Source: Apteryx mantelli (Eukaryota; Chordata; Aves; Apterygiformes; Apterygidae). Taken from it: DNA of 64,000 nt. Both the position numbers and the translations under genes were made by a program. Location of the stretch: positions 56,480,501-56,544,500 of the forward strand of contig NC_089980.1 of assembly GCF_036417845.1 (NCBI RefSeq). Direction: 5' to 3'. The first letter of the stretch is position 1. Each line of letters starts with the position of its first letter. The notes below the pieces were generated by a model. It saw only the letters and a list, made by a program, of their open reading frames with translations, was not told the DNA's origin and searched no databases. This document shows, piece by piece, positions 12,701-62,890 of this stretch.

Positions 12701-15700
12701 GGCAAGACACCACAGTGACTCTGAAAACAGTGGTAAATGTTATTGCTAAACTGAGGAAGAAAAACAGCCACTGTGTGAGAGCCCCATCATCTTAAAGCAC
12801 ACTGTAGGTAGGAGGTGACCCCGCCCCTCTCTCCAGCCAGTCTGTAAAGGCTCCTGCCGGTGAACACACCAGCATGCATCTGCTCTTGCTCTTGCTTACG
12901 GGAGGCTTTATATATGCTCCGTCCTCGGTCAGCCTGCGGTCCTACTTCTCATGCCTTATGGCAAAGACAGTCTTGACTCGGATGTTAAAATGAGGGTTAT
13001 AGCACTTGTAAATAAGGACAGAAGAGAGAAGCATTCTGTGAAAAATAAAACCTTCATATGATACTTAGAGATGGGTAATATAAGAGAGTATGTGGTTCCC
13101 AGGGGGCTTTGTTCACAACTGTTCGTTTTGCCTCTTTTCAGTCCTTGCCAGAATCTACTTGACTTACTGTTTCTTAATTTAAGGTACTATCACTGTTGAT
13201 GGCTTTGATATCCGCCAGTTAAATCCACTGTGGTTCAGGACAAAAATTGGAACAGTGAGTCAGGTAAGGAAGAAAAAGCTGTCTAAATGAATGAAGTAAT
13301 TTAGTACAATCAACTTGCAGTATCTCACTTCCTTTTTCTTTTTTTTAACTGTATAATCTTGCTTCTCAGTGAAAGCAGTCTCCTCCTTCCATCTCGCCAT
13401 AATTCACTGCTGTCATGTACGTTTTATTCTAAAAATAGGTATTCAGAGCTAGTCCCATTATTCTGTAGTCTGTTTTTACACAATGATAAAGATACAAAAT
13501 GTTTGTTTAAAAGAAAAAAAGTGTGTGTGTGTGTGTATGTGTGGAGGCTGGGAAGTACATGTTTGCAAATGCCTAAGGGTATGAGCATCTTAATGTTTAA
13601 TCACATGATTCCTGTTTTGTATTAATGGAAGTTACACAATCATATTCTACACAAGCCATTGAAAATTGACCGTTTGTGCTTTGCTTTGTGTCCTGGAATA
13701 CGCAATTCCATTAGGAAAGCATGAAAATATGGCACTGTTGGCACTTTCTCACCCTTCACAGCAGCCCCCAAACTCTAAAAATACAGAAAGATGTTCAATG
13801 ACCTCTTAAAAATAAGCTATTCGGCCAATTAAAATATGTATGTTCCTTCCCCCGTCGCCCCAAAGGCTTCACAATGCAATTGGCTGTTAGGTTGATGTTC
13901 TGATTAAAAGCAAAATGATAATGGGGTGTGTGTTGCATTTCAAAACATCTGCTTTATGTGACAATGTCACCGAGATTTTTTGTGCAAAAATGATTCTCCT
14001 GTGAGCATATTAGCATTTATTCTGTTTTGTCCAGTCTTGAGTTATCAGTAGTAGATTTCATGCTATAGCATTTTTCTCCTTTATTTTATAGAAAGAGCAG
14101 ACTTAGCTTGTTTCAGCCTTTTTCCCATTGTACAACACTTACCCTATCTGCCAGTCCTCTCCTGTTTTAAACTTCCGTAGGAGTTAAATGCACAAAATAG
14201 CATTAAATTTGTATAGAGATTGTTAAGAGAAGATTCATTCTAGATACAAATGAAGATACATAATGCAATACAAAGGGAGGTTTTCTGTTGTTTGAATTAA
14301 TAGATGTTTGTGAACTTTTATATTAGGGATTGAGGGCCATGTCATGTTTCTGTCAGTTAAGAAAATATTCTTTCTTATTTTAGAATTAGATTTGGCTGCT
14401 CATTTTAGTTTTACAAGAGTTATGTTCAATTCAATTAACTTTAGCATACATGTACTTTTATATGGATATAAAATCAATTAATGCTGGATCTTGTAAAGGG
14501 GATTTATGTTACTTGAGATATAGACAATGCATGCATGTAATTATAGATACATCATATTAGCTATGCTTTTGAATTTATCAGGAACCAATTCTGTTCTCCT
14601 GTTCTATTGCTGAAAATATTGCCTATGGTGCAGAGGATCCTTCTACTGTGACTGCAGAAGAGATTCAGAAAGTTGCGGAAATAGCTAATGCTGCTAGTTT
14701 TATCAAAGATTTTCCAAAAGGGTTCGACACCGTAGTTGGAGAAAAAGGCATTCTACTTTCAGGTAATCCTTATATTGTTTATTCTAGAAAACCCTATGCT
14801 ATAGAGCAAAGTAAAAATTACTTCTGTTTTGTGTCAGCAATCAGTTTTTCACCAAATCCTAGCCTACCATAAGTTTTAACAAATGCCGCCTTCATCTCCA
14901 TTCCCCTCCTAAAATACATGAGTCTGATTTTGGTCAGCCCAGGCTTTCAGTTAAAATCAGTTCACATGTTTTCTCCTATTTCAATTTACTGAGCTTTTTT
15001 CCCTCAGGTGGACAAAAGCAACGAATTGCGATTGCTCGAGCTCTACTCAAGGTAAGCCAGCACCAAATAACTACTTAGTTCTTCTGGTGGGATGCAGAAG
15101 GGGTAAAAAGGAAGGGGTTAAAAGGGAAGAGGCCTTTCAGTGGGAGAGCTGAAAAGATCTTTAAAAATATATATCTGATATTAATAAGGGAGTTTGAAAG
15201 AGGATGGACAATCTAACTAAAGGGAGTATCCTGACATAAGTGTTACTTCCTATTTTCGGATCATGTTTTTGCAATAGGAGTTCTTGCTGACAGTGATAGT
15301 AAACTGTTACTTCTGTTTGAAGACAGAAGAGTATTGTTTCTATTTTGTCCTCTTAGCATTTAGACTTAACGGTAATACTTTGAGTGACACTCAGTTCTTA
15401 GGATGAAATATATACGTTTGCTTGGAGTTTTATGCTGTATGAATCCTGTGGTCTATTGCTATAAATATTCAGATCTTGTCTAATTGCACTTATGACCAAT
15501 TTTACTTTCTTCTTCAGAATCCTAAAATTCTTCTGTTAGATGAAGCAACAAGGTAAGAAAGAAAATAAACAGAAAATTAGAATGATATAACTGTAAAACA
15601 GATTTTGGAGGCGTTCTCTCTTTCTTCCTCTGCATGCCCTTGCATAAGGTATTTAGCATCTATTTTTCCCTACCACAAGAAATGTGCTTTCCAGAATGTG

Positions 15701-16419
15701 TAAATTGGTTGGGAGACCTGTGATAAAAGCTGTTTACACAAAGTGGAAAGGATAGCTAGCACATTGTACTACAACTTTTCATGGAGTTAAATTTGTAATA
15801 TGTAACTTGATAGTGGAACATCTACTTTGAAGCTTTTCTGCATCTTTAAATTAAGATGATGATTATACTGCAGTATAATTTAAATTTATTTCTGTGAATT
15901 AAATTGGTGTTATTCCTTCATGTATATTTTTGCCTATGAGAATATGTAATAAATATACTCACGTGTGCATTGAGCATGTTCACAAAACATTCCTGCAGTT
16001 CCATGGGTTCATCTTCACCAACAATAGCAAGGATTAGGAGTTACAGCAAAATAACCCTTATGCCAACAAGACTAAGCTGTTTTAAAATAAAATTATCCTC
16101 TTTCTGCCCCACACCTTTTCTTGTTAGTGCTTTGGATGCTGAAAATGAATACCTAGTGCAAGAAGCTCTAGACCGGCTAATGGAAGGGAGGACAGTCTTA
16201 ATTATTGCTCATCGTCTGTCTACTATTCAGAATGCTGATCTTGTCGCAGTTCTTGGCCAGGGCAAAATTATTGAATGTGGAAAACATGAGGAACTACTTG
16301 CAAATCCACATGGACTTTTCAGGAAACTAATGCAAAAACAAGCTTTTCTTCAGAATAGTGATACTTTTGCATTAGACATACAATCCAGAGAAAAGGATGT
16401 ATTAGAAGAAAATATATGA
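570..16419 (+). CDS. ABCB10: ABCB10, mitochondrial ABC transporter (exons 2-13; 5' exon outside window)
   Basis: Half-size ABC transporter of the mitochondrial inner membrane. The family works as a homodimer and is linked to haem synthesis, biliverdin export and oxidative-stress protection. Twelve spliced exons (570-770, 1115-1317, 2842-2976, 4581-4727, 5559-5694, 8143-8238, 12297-12506, 13184-13263, 14582-14762, 15008-15051, 15518-15552, 16128-16419) join in phase to 1,760 nt, 585 visible residues plus TGA. The membrane domain is in exons 2-7. The nucleotide-binding domain has Walker [10 protein letters not shown] (12440-12466), Q-loop VSQEPILFS across exons 9/10, signature LSGGQKQR across exons 10/11, Walker [14 protein letters not shown] in exons 12/13, and H-loop IIAHRLS (His at 16210-16212). 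All catalytic residues are intact. The first base of the codon split at 570 is outside the window, so the targeting peptide and start codon are not visible. The C-terminus runs about 20 residues past the human end as I remember it. Identity is very secure from near-continuous similarity to mammalian ABCB10. Confidence 0.97.
1115..1317 (+). CDS. ABCB10: ABCB10 coding exon 3
   Basis: Acceptor tcctgacag, donor gtacgg. It encodes the cytosol/matrix loop with [19 protein letters not shown], a strongly conserved ABCB intracellular coupling region, and ends GVGMM. Confidence 0.95.
2842..2976 (+). CDS. ABCB10: ABCB10 coding exon 4
   Basis: Acceptor ttcttctag, donor gtaatc. It has 45 codons in phase 0, starting FFVSPNL and ending [13 protein letters not shown]. 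It encodes a transmembrane helix followed by the start of the next coupling loop. Confidence 0.95.
4581..4727 (+). CDS. ABCB10: ABCB10 coding exon 5
   Basis: Acceptor aatgtag, donor gtaagt. It has 49 codons, [18 protein letters not shown] through ARAGFFGA. This is the second intracellular loop of the membrane domain and is highly conserved in ABCB10. Confidence 0.95.
5559..5694 (+). CDS. ABCB10: ABCB10 coding exon 6
   Basis: Acceptor cacccag, donor gtatgg. It encodes [17 protein letters not shown] through [16 protein letters not shown], the last transmembrane helices. It ends one base into a Gly codon. Confidence 0.95.
5695..8142 (+). other. ABCB10: ABCB10 intron 6
   Basis: About 2.4 kb of intron. 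Short open frames near 6.3-6.5 kb and 6.97-7.24 kb on both strands lack splice context and any recognisable domain. The 3' end is a (TTTTG)n tract at about 8124-8141 that serves as the polypyrimidine tract of exon 7. Confidence 0.75.
8143..8238 (+). CDS. ABCB10: ABCB10 coding exon 7
   Basis: The acceptor follows a (TTTTG)n tract ending in tag. It encodes [20 protein letters not shown] and the linker into the nucleotide-binding domain (KPQLPFN). The 5' splice site that keeps frame with exon 8 is gttggt, a weak match to the consensus. Confidence 0.92.
8239..12296 (+). other. ABCB10: ABCB10 intron 7 (largest ABCB10 intron in window)
   Basis: About 4.1 kb of intron. It contains the 16-bp tandem repeat at 8960-9064 and a T run at 8273-8286 just after the weak donor of exon 7. 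No other gene or RNA was recognised. Confidence 0.8.
8960..9064. repeat. 16-bp tandem repeat, six full copies plus a partial
   Basis: The unit CTATCAGTAGATCTTT starts at 8960, 8976, 8992, 9008, 9024 and 9040 without a mismatch, followed by a partial copy from 9056. Each unit contains an AGATCT palindrome. It lies in ABCB10 intron 7. The complete identity of the copies suggests recent expansion. Confidence 0.95.
12297..12506 (+). CDS. ABCB10: ABCB10 coding exon 8 (Walker A)
   Basis: Acceptor catatag, donor gtatgt. It encodes the start of the nucleotide-binding domain: the A-loop region FAYPTRPE and Walker [10 protein letters not shown] at 12440-12466. It ends at DPVSG, split across the intron. 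Confidence 0.96.
13184..13263 (+). CDS. ABCB10: ABCB10 coding exon 9
   Basis: Acceptor aatttaag, donor gtaagg. It encodes [18 protein letters not shown] and ends with the Q-loop glutamine (GTVSQ). Confidence 0.95.
13518..13545. repeat. (GT)n microsatellite
   Basis: A short GT dinucleotide run with one TA interruption in ABCB10 intron 9, preceded by an A run. Confidence 0.85.
14582..14762 (+). CDS. ABCB10: ABCB10 coding exon 10
   Basis: Acceptor ttatcag, donor gtaatc. It encodes [20 protein letters not shown] through the helical subdomain to GEKGILLSG, the first half of the ABC signature. Confidence 0.95.
15008..15051 (+). CDS. ABCB10: ABCB10 coding exon 11 (44 bp, signature motif)
   Basis: Acceptor ccctcag, donor gtaagc. 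This small exon encodes [15 protein letters not shown], the body of the LSGGQ signature loop and following helix. Confidence 0.95.
15518..15552 (+). CDS. ABCB10: ABCB10 coding exon 12 (35 bp, Walker B)
   Basis: Acceptor ttcttcag, donor gtaaga. This very small exon encodes [11 protein letters not shown] plus two bases of the next Ser codon: Walker B with its catalytic Glu. Confidence 0.95.
16128..16419 (+). CDS. ABCB10: ABCB10 terminal coding exon 13
   Basis: Acceptor cttgttag. It encodes the D-loop (ALDAENE), H-loop IIAHRLS, and the C-terminal helices [11 protein letters not shown] further tail of about 20 residues, acidic at its end, precedes the TGA at 16417-16419. Confidence 0.96.
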
Positions 16420-17670
16420 GAGAATGTATGAATTATGGAAGCTTATAGCTGCAAAGAATATAACTTATATTTCAGTTATGTAAAGTAAATGTTATATTTT
16501 TCCAAAATGTACAAAATATCCTTTGAAACTTAAATGTGTTTAAACTTTTTATTGAAAGCTTTTTAGTAAGTATTGTAACTTTTTAAAATGTCTATCACAT
16601 TGAGATCATTTCGTTTCTGCTTTGTGTTGTCTTGAGACCATTTAGAATCTTCTTTCCTGTAATGTGCTGTATGACAATGTGCTGCATTCTCAAGTATGTT
16701 CAGTGCTTTAAGGGTAATTAAACAACAGAATCTGATCATTTTGATCTCACTGTCTTTTCCCTTATCAAGGAACTCTTGTTTTCTGTGCTTGTCACTTGTT
16801 TTAAAAAGCTGGAATTCAAAAAAGCATGACACGAATGGTCTCTGGAAGTTCTGTTGCTGACTTTCACAGCATCATCTTTTCAGTTACCATTTTACTCTGA
16901 AGTGGAAAAGCTGATTATGATCACCATCTGCAGTAACCGTAGAGAATTACATATGAGAACTCGTTTTTTAAAGAGTATGGAAGTATAAGTTGGAGGAGAA
17001 CTCTTAAAAACTCTTAAACAAACAAACAAGCAAAACTCATACTTTACATATAAGGACAAAGGAAGTGTAATTTTTACTGAATATTAGTTCAGCATAGGAA
17101 AATCTAAAATTTGCATGCATCTTTCTTCCCTTGTCTATTCTGCCAGTTCTTTAGTTTCACTCCCCTCCCAAGACAGTCTCCAAAAGAGCATATTCTTATC
17201 TATGTGTGTTTTTGTCCTTTTTTGTTTAAGGCATATATAAGTGTGTTTTCACTGTTATTTAAAGGTTTATTCATAGAAATCCCATTTTTTTTTCTTAACT
17301 ACCTTGTCTCACCTTCTCAAGGACAACTAGTGAAATAATAACATCACATTAATTTGAATAACTAGGAGGGGATGTTTGGCAGTAAAGAGCAGGCTCCATG
17401 TTTGTAAATTAAAAAGCCCCTTCAATAGAATCTCTCTTTATCCTTTCTGAAGGTTTAAAACCCCATAACGTAATTCTAAAAGGCGAGAAACCTTACCGTT
17501 TCTATTCTCGTCTATTCTAGGAAATCTACTTGTTGAAGAAATTCTGTTGGCAATAGATGAGTTACCTACTGTAGGGCAAACTTAAAATGTTTCTCTAATG
17601 TGCCATTAAAGGCACTGTGGAACATGGTGAAAACACAAAAAAGATCCCTGTGCTATTGAATGAAAATAAA
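16420..17670 (+). other. ABCB10: ABCB10 3'UTR (extent uncertain)
   Basis: This AT-rich sequence directly follows the TGA. An ATTAAA at 16717-16722 and an AATAAA at 17665-17670 are the first plausible poly(A) signals. Further AATAAA motifs occur at 18997, 20254 and 20813. In AT-rich DNA such hexamers are common by chance, so the real end cannot be set from sequence alone. Confidence 0.5.
17665..17670 (+). terminator. Candidate ABCB10 poly(A) signal AATAAA
   Basis: A canonical hexamer about 1.25 kb after the ABCB10 stop. No transcript evidence is available. The choice among several hexamers is inference. Confidence 0.35.
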
Positions 17671-20600
17671 ATTACATGTAGATTCAAATGTATCTTCTGA
17701 TATATTTCAATACACTCTTACCAGCAGCAGAGATTGTATTAAAGATATGTCAAAAATATGACTGACCAATACTTCATTTCAATGTTGACTAATTATTCCT
17801 ATTGACTATTTATTGTGTATTTAGAGAGGCTTGAACCTTACTCAGAGGTAATCCCTTCTTAGGTGAAATGCAATGAGTGCCTTATTCATGAGTTCAGACA
17901 GTGAGGTTACAAGAATTGTTTGCAGCTAAACGGAATGAATGTTTTATGTTATTTGTTCATTAGTTCTGGCAGGTGCTGCAGTCAAGTCTACCTCCAGTTC
18001 TCAAAAAGGTGAATGTCTATCATGACAGATATGTTGAAGAGCAGACTTTATTCAGGTTAGAATGACTCAAAATAATCCTTGGAACAAAGCACAGATCTCA
18101 ACAAGGTGAGAAAACAAAGGCTTTTGTAATCTGCAAGCTTTGCTGGGCAACACCAGACCTGTGGCTTACACATGTACGACATACTGTATGCAATATGGCC
18201 TTTGTGTGCATGTGGTATGCTGTCTGCCTCCACAGCAGTGCCAGTTGGCGTTCTGCATGGTTGCATGCTGGACTGTGGGAGCCTCAGTAGTCAAGCTTTA
18301 TGGGGAAATTTGATCCTTTTGCTAGAGGAAACTATTAAAGAGACAGTATCTCAAAGGAAAGAAATTCTTGTATTCTGTTTTGTTACAAGAGTTTAATGGC
18401 TGCCTGTTTAAGGCTGAAACTGTTGGTGCATATCTGACAATCCTGATAGGCATCCTTTGCTAAGGGCCACTTTATTTCATGCTCCTGCCTTGTGCAGTGT
18501 GGTCCATAAGAGGAAAATGAGCCACACAAAGCAGAAAAGTCTTAATGTAAGAATATGTGAGTGGTACACCAGAAAGCACTATAAAACAAACTTTGTTATA
18601 CTTCCTAACTGTATTTTCCAGTATTGACTTCAGTTTTTAGTAATACTGTATGTCACAGATAAAGGATTAGATGTAAAACATTTTTTACTTCATGCTATGC
18701 TTTTACTGTTAATAAGATGTTTGACCTTCCAAAAATAATTTCCTCTCCTGAAACTTTGAACCTAACAGCTGTACTGTGTATAGAACACTATTTATTGTTT
18801 ACTTTGAAGTCTTGTTAAAAAGTCAGAAAGAACATGTTATTATAAAATGTCACACAACAGAAAAATGCCCTTGATTGTATTTCACCTGAAACAGGGAACA
18901 CAAAACTAAATTTTCCAAACTTCAAATTCCTCATCAAAAGCCAGATCCTGAGAGGCAAGACTCTTTGGAACAGAGAAGAATAAGAATTTGACAGAAAATA
19001 AAAACTATGGAGAAAACTAGTTTGAAGATTTTTCTAACTTTAAACCATTATTCTTCATATGTTTTCAAAAAAAACCTTCTCCAGTTATGCAGATGTCAAC
19101 AGCTGCTTACTATTCTAGTGCATGGATAAGGTGTCTGGCAAAATAGTCTCCTAACTTCTGAACTCACTTGAAAAGCTCTTTTAATGGGGCTGTAATTGCA
19201 ACACTGAAATCTGCTGACACAGTTAGCACATAGTGAAATATCCCCAGCTGCAATATGATTTGGCAGGATACCCTAAACACTCTTCACTGTGATGTACACA
19301 GTCCATTTTAATACTAATATTTTAAGATGGTTATGTTAACAAGTACCAAGTGGATAAAACATTCAGTGAAAAATGGTAGGGTTTCTTTGTGATGTATAAA
19401 GAAGACTTGAAAAGGGCATAGGTCAACTTAAAAAAAATTCTTAAAACTCATGATGTAGCAGTTGCTTTGAACTCAAAATCTTGTCTCTGCTTTGCTATTT
19501 GCTATTTCTTTTGATTAAGCTACTGTAAGTAGGAACAGGCTCAGTTTCATGAAGGATAGTATTAACAGACTCAAAACACAGCTGTGTTACTCCTCATGTA
19601 TTCCAGAGGCCAAATTCAATCACAAGTGAATACAATTTAGTAAGTCAAATTAAGTTTATCCTACATTTTCTGAAAGAAAGGCCAGACCTTCTTCCCGAAT
19701 GGTAGAGTTTAGTGTCCTTGTAGCCATAGCACAACGCATAATATAAAACTATCTCTCTTTTGCACCACATGTATTGGTGTTCTAACTTGGTCTAAACATA
19801 TCTTCCCTGTATAGAAAAGTAGTAAAGATGATTTCCAGTTTTTTAAAAAATAAATGTAATTATTTTTACACATATATACATATATGAATTTTTTTTAAAA
19901 GTCAATTTCTATTGCTAGTGGCCCTATTTTAGTTGATACCTGTAGGTGTTATTTCAAAGTCATTTATTTATTTATTTATTAATAGCACCTATTTTCACCT
20001 TTGCCTGGGGGCCAGAACTGTTTCTTTTTTAAATTTTGCTACCTAGTCGTGATTTTCAGGGCTCAAATACTGTATCTAAATGCTTTCAAAATCACCTTGC
20101 TAAGTTGAATATATTACTTAGGGTTGAGTACTTGCAGTCTTAGTGACAGGCCAGCTCTCAATATGCACTTTATGCCTTCCCTGTGTTCCTAATTTATTTG
20201 TTTTGTAATTCCTGGGAGCATAAATGTTTTCCTGAAGGAATTAAGACACTGAAAATAAATTGTGTCTTAAGTTATTATGTTACTTAATTTACTTATTAAA
20301 CTATTTATTATTTTAATACTTAAAGACAGTATTGATCAAAGCATCATCACTGCAGTGAATGATGGGTATTTCTGTAAAAGAGCTAATTTCTTCAAGTCAG
20401 ATTTCAAATGTTTATTAAACTTTTTGTTTTAATCTTTTGATAGAGTCTCTATCAGTATTTAAATCTTTTAAAAGGCAGTGGATACCATTTAGGGGAGCAA
20501 GAGAAGAAAATATCTTCTCTGAAGTCTTAACAAAGTCTGTCTTCATAGACTTTCCAGTGCTCAACATTTTCAGCTGTTTTGAATTGGGAGAATTGTTGCA

Positions 20601-22700
20601 AATTGCTTAAGAGGTCTTAAACTGATGATGCAACAAGCCAACAGATTACAGTGCTGACCTATTGGGGAACTCTGTATTCTGATGAGCAAGACATTACATT
20701 TCTTACCTTTTGAAAAAAAAATGTATTAATCTTTCATATGCATCTTTATTTAAACCTCTGTATAGTCCCATAAGGTGCATTCAGTTAGGTTTGTTTCCTA
20801 CAAACCATCTGCAATAAATACAATTCATGAGAATTTCGTTTGCTCTGCAGATGATGTGGTCTGGCTGCTGCTATCCTTTCAAACTAATTTGTTTCTAAAT
20901 AGATAGGCAACTATTTGTGGCTAATCTAGCTATGGAATATTTTCTACACTGTTTTTCAATCCATTGATAAATCAAAAATAGAAGTACAAAAAGATTAATA
21001 TTCTTGTACATTTTGAAGAGGTGGCTTTAGTACAAGTCTACTATTTCCATTCTCTTAGTTTGAATCCTGACTAGGTCACTATTGTCAAAATTGCCTCCAG
21101 GACATTCAATTTTTCATGTGAAAAACAAGTACTACACAAGTCCTTGTTCAAGGACTGGTTAAGTCTCTACCCAGTCCTATTAGTACAGTACAATTAACAT
21201 TAGCTAGCTTTCCGAGGCTAAAATAAGATTTAAAGATTGAGTTGTATCCTCTGTCCTGCAGATGGAGCTCTAAAACAGGTCTGAGACAGCAAAAGGAAAC
21301 ATAATTCACTGAGTAAATACCTAGGCAGGGTTCAATCAGCAAAAACTGCTTACACTGTATTATCTTAAATATTTTAGAAACAAGATGTTTTGGAGATCTA
21401 TCAGTTTTTAAAATACTTTAAATCTCACTGTTGATGGATGTTGGGAGATGTAGATGGCAGCTTGAATTTTACTCAGATTTTTCTCCACTTCCTTGTTTGT
21501 GTATGGATTTTCTGGTTGCTTTATTTTTTTCCTGATGAAACACCAGTAACATGATGGTTTAGCATCACTGCATGGAGTAAAATAGAGAAGGCTATATAGC
21601 AAGATACTTCATTAATGTAACAGTATAGTGAAGTTCCACTAAATGTTCATATTTTGCCTTTCCAATAAAATCAAAGCAACAGGACACCAGGTGAAATTAA
21701 AAGGCAAATCACTAAAACATTCAGACAGAAGTTTCATTCTCTGGTACTGCAGGATGATGCATTTCAAGTTTGTTTTTCTGCTTTTCAGTATGAGTCATAT
21801 TGGACCATGGTGCATATTGCCATAAACTGTTTTTAATCAAAGAACATGTTTTTGGAAAATCCTGGGGGAGTTTTTGAATGTTCTATTTTTAGTTAGTTTT
21901 ATTTCAGCTAATTACCTCCATTGACAATCTACACATAACTCAAATTCTTCTCTCACAGTAGATGATACATACGTACTTTCTGGAAACTGTATTTTTCATA
22001 CAAAACAATGCAGTTGAATATTTAACTTCAATGAGAAAATTTAACTCTCACTTAACAAAATCTAATTGTGTAATATCAAATATTTTCTGTGGTTCATGAC
22101 TGTTAGTTACCATACATGTGAAACATACTAAAATTTTCATGGAATATGTTTTCTTTTGGGGAAATTATGTTTTTGTTTTTTTTAATTTGAAGTTTGGAAC
22201 AAGCACAGGTTACAGCACAGGGTATTTTCAAGATTAGGCAACCATATTACTGGAATACATGTCCTTCCAAAAGTGCAAAACAAGAGGTTTGAAATGGTCT
22301 TTCAATAGTTTTTTTTTTTTTTGAGTGTATCCAGTTACCTATCTTTTTTTATTACGCAGTTGATCAGTACTAGATATGCTTTCACTGGGTTCCAAATTAA
22401 GTCTTTTGAACGCCGTTGGGAGCATCCTGAAGGACTGAACACATCCAACCTTATTCAGGAGGATCCAGGACCTGCATTTTTCGGCATGAACACCTGACAC
22501 AGCTGCCTGCCTGCGCCACTGGATGAGAAAAGTGACTATTCAAATTCTTGTGCTCTGAAAGAGAGCAGGTTCAAATAATCATTCTCTGAAGATCACAACA
22601 TTTTAATTGGCCCGAAACTGTGCAGCTCTGCTGTCCCCCTAATTAAAGTATTATTTTTGGAGGCGCGGAAGAAGTGTTGGTGTGGGTAAGATAGAAATTT
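17671..22700. other. ABCB10-NUP133 spacer
   Basis: About 5 kb of AT-rich DNA between the genes. Part of it may be distal ABCB10 3'UTR, since AATAAA occurs at 18997-19002, 20254-20259 and 20813-20818. It holds an ATTT-type simple repeat near 19963-19980. I see no coding exon, tRNA-like fold or recognisable transposon. Confidence 0.6.
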
Positions 22701-22731
22701 GGTACGTTAACACTTGCGCTCTTTAAGAATT

Positions 22732-22746
22732 ATGGCAGACCGGTGA
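22732..22746 (+). other. Possible short upstream ORF (four codons)
   Basis: The frame atg gca gac cgg tga lies about 245 bases before the NUP133 start. It matters only if transcription begins upstream of it, which the sequence does not show. Confidence 0.25.
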
Positions 22747-22989
22747 GGGCGTCTTCCCTCTTCTGGGTTGAACCAGGCAGAGCGAGGCGGGAGGGGTGGC
22801 AGGCTTAACGCCGCCAACGCCCGCCTGCGCGGGGTCTCCGGCGCTGGCCCGCACGGGCCGGCCTGCCGCGCGCCCCGCTCCTCCCCTCCGCTTCCCGCGA
22901 CGGGCGCGTTCGACAGTGACGCAGTTAAGTGGCGCCCGGCGCGAGCCCAGCACCCGCAGCGCCGGCGCCGCTCGTCTCTGCCCCCAGCC

Positions 22990-62677
<39,688 letters not shown>

Positions 62678-62768
62678 TGAATCTCACTTTTTAAAATATT
62701 TTTTCTAAAGGATTGTTAAATTCATGTATACTTTTTTACATCCTGTTCTTATTTTGTTAAAACTTTGT

Positions 62769-62774
62769 AATAAA
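62769..62774 (+). terminator. NUP133 poly(A) signal AATAAA (proximal)
   Basis: A canonical hexamer 92 bp after the stop codon. Confidence 0.75.
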
Positions 62775-62872
62775 CTTTATATATAGTAATATGCCTGGTC
62801 TTGACGATTTATAAACGTTTCACTCCAGTCATGGGGTGGTGATAGCGGTGTTCTGTTTTCAGGCAAAAGAAA

Positions 62873-62878
62873 AATAAA
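62873..62878 (+). terminator. NUP133 poly(A) signal AATAAA (distal)
   Basis: A second canonical hexamer followed by T-rich and GT-containing sequence, a plausible alternative cleavage site. Confidence 0.6.
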
Positions 62879-62890
62879 GTTTTTTCATTT

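Larger units (their letters stand above)
62678..62890 (+). other. NUP133: NUP133 3'UTR
   Basis: Short AT-rich 3'UTR with two AATAAA signals 104 bp apart, so the transcript probably ends near 62.79 kb or 62.90 kb. Confidence 0.75.

Noticed and set aside
13160..13190. Possible U12-type branch point (TTCTTAAT) before ABCB10 exon 9
   Set aside because: The paired donor gtatgt is not U12-like (gtatcc), so an ordinary U2 intron is more likely.
22768..22989. In-frame N-terminal extension of NUP133 by 74 residues
   Set aside because: The opening codon is TTG rather than ATG, the sequence is arginine/alanine low complexity, and the ATG at 22990 has a purine at -3 and matches the family start.
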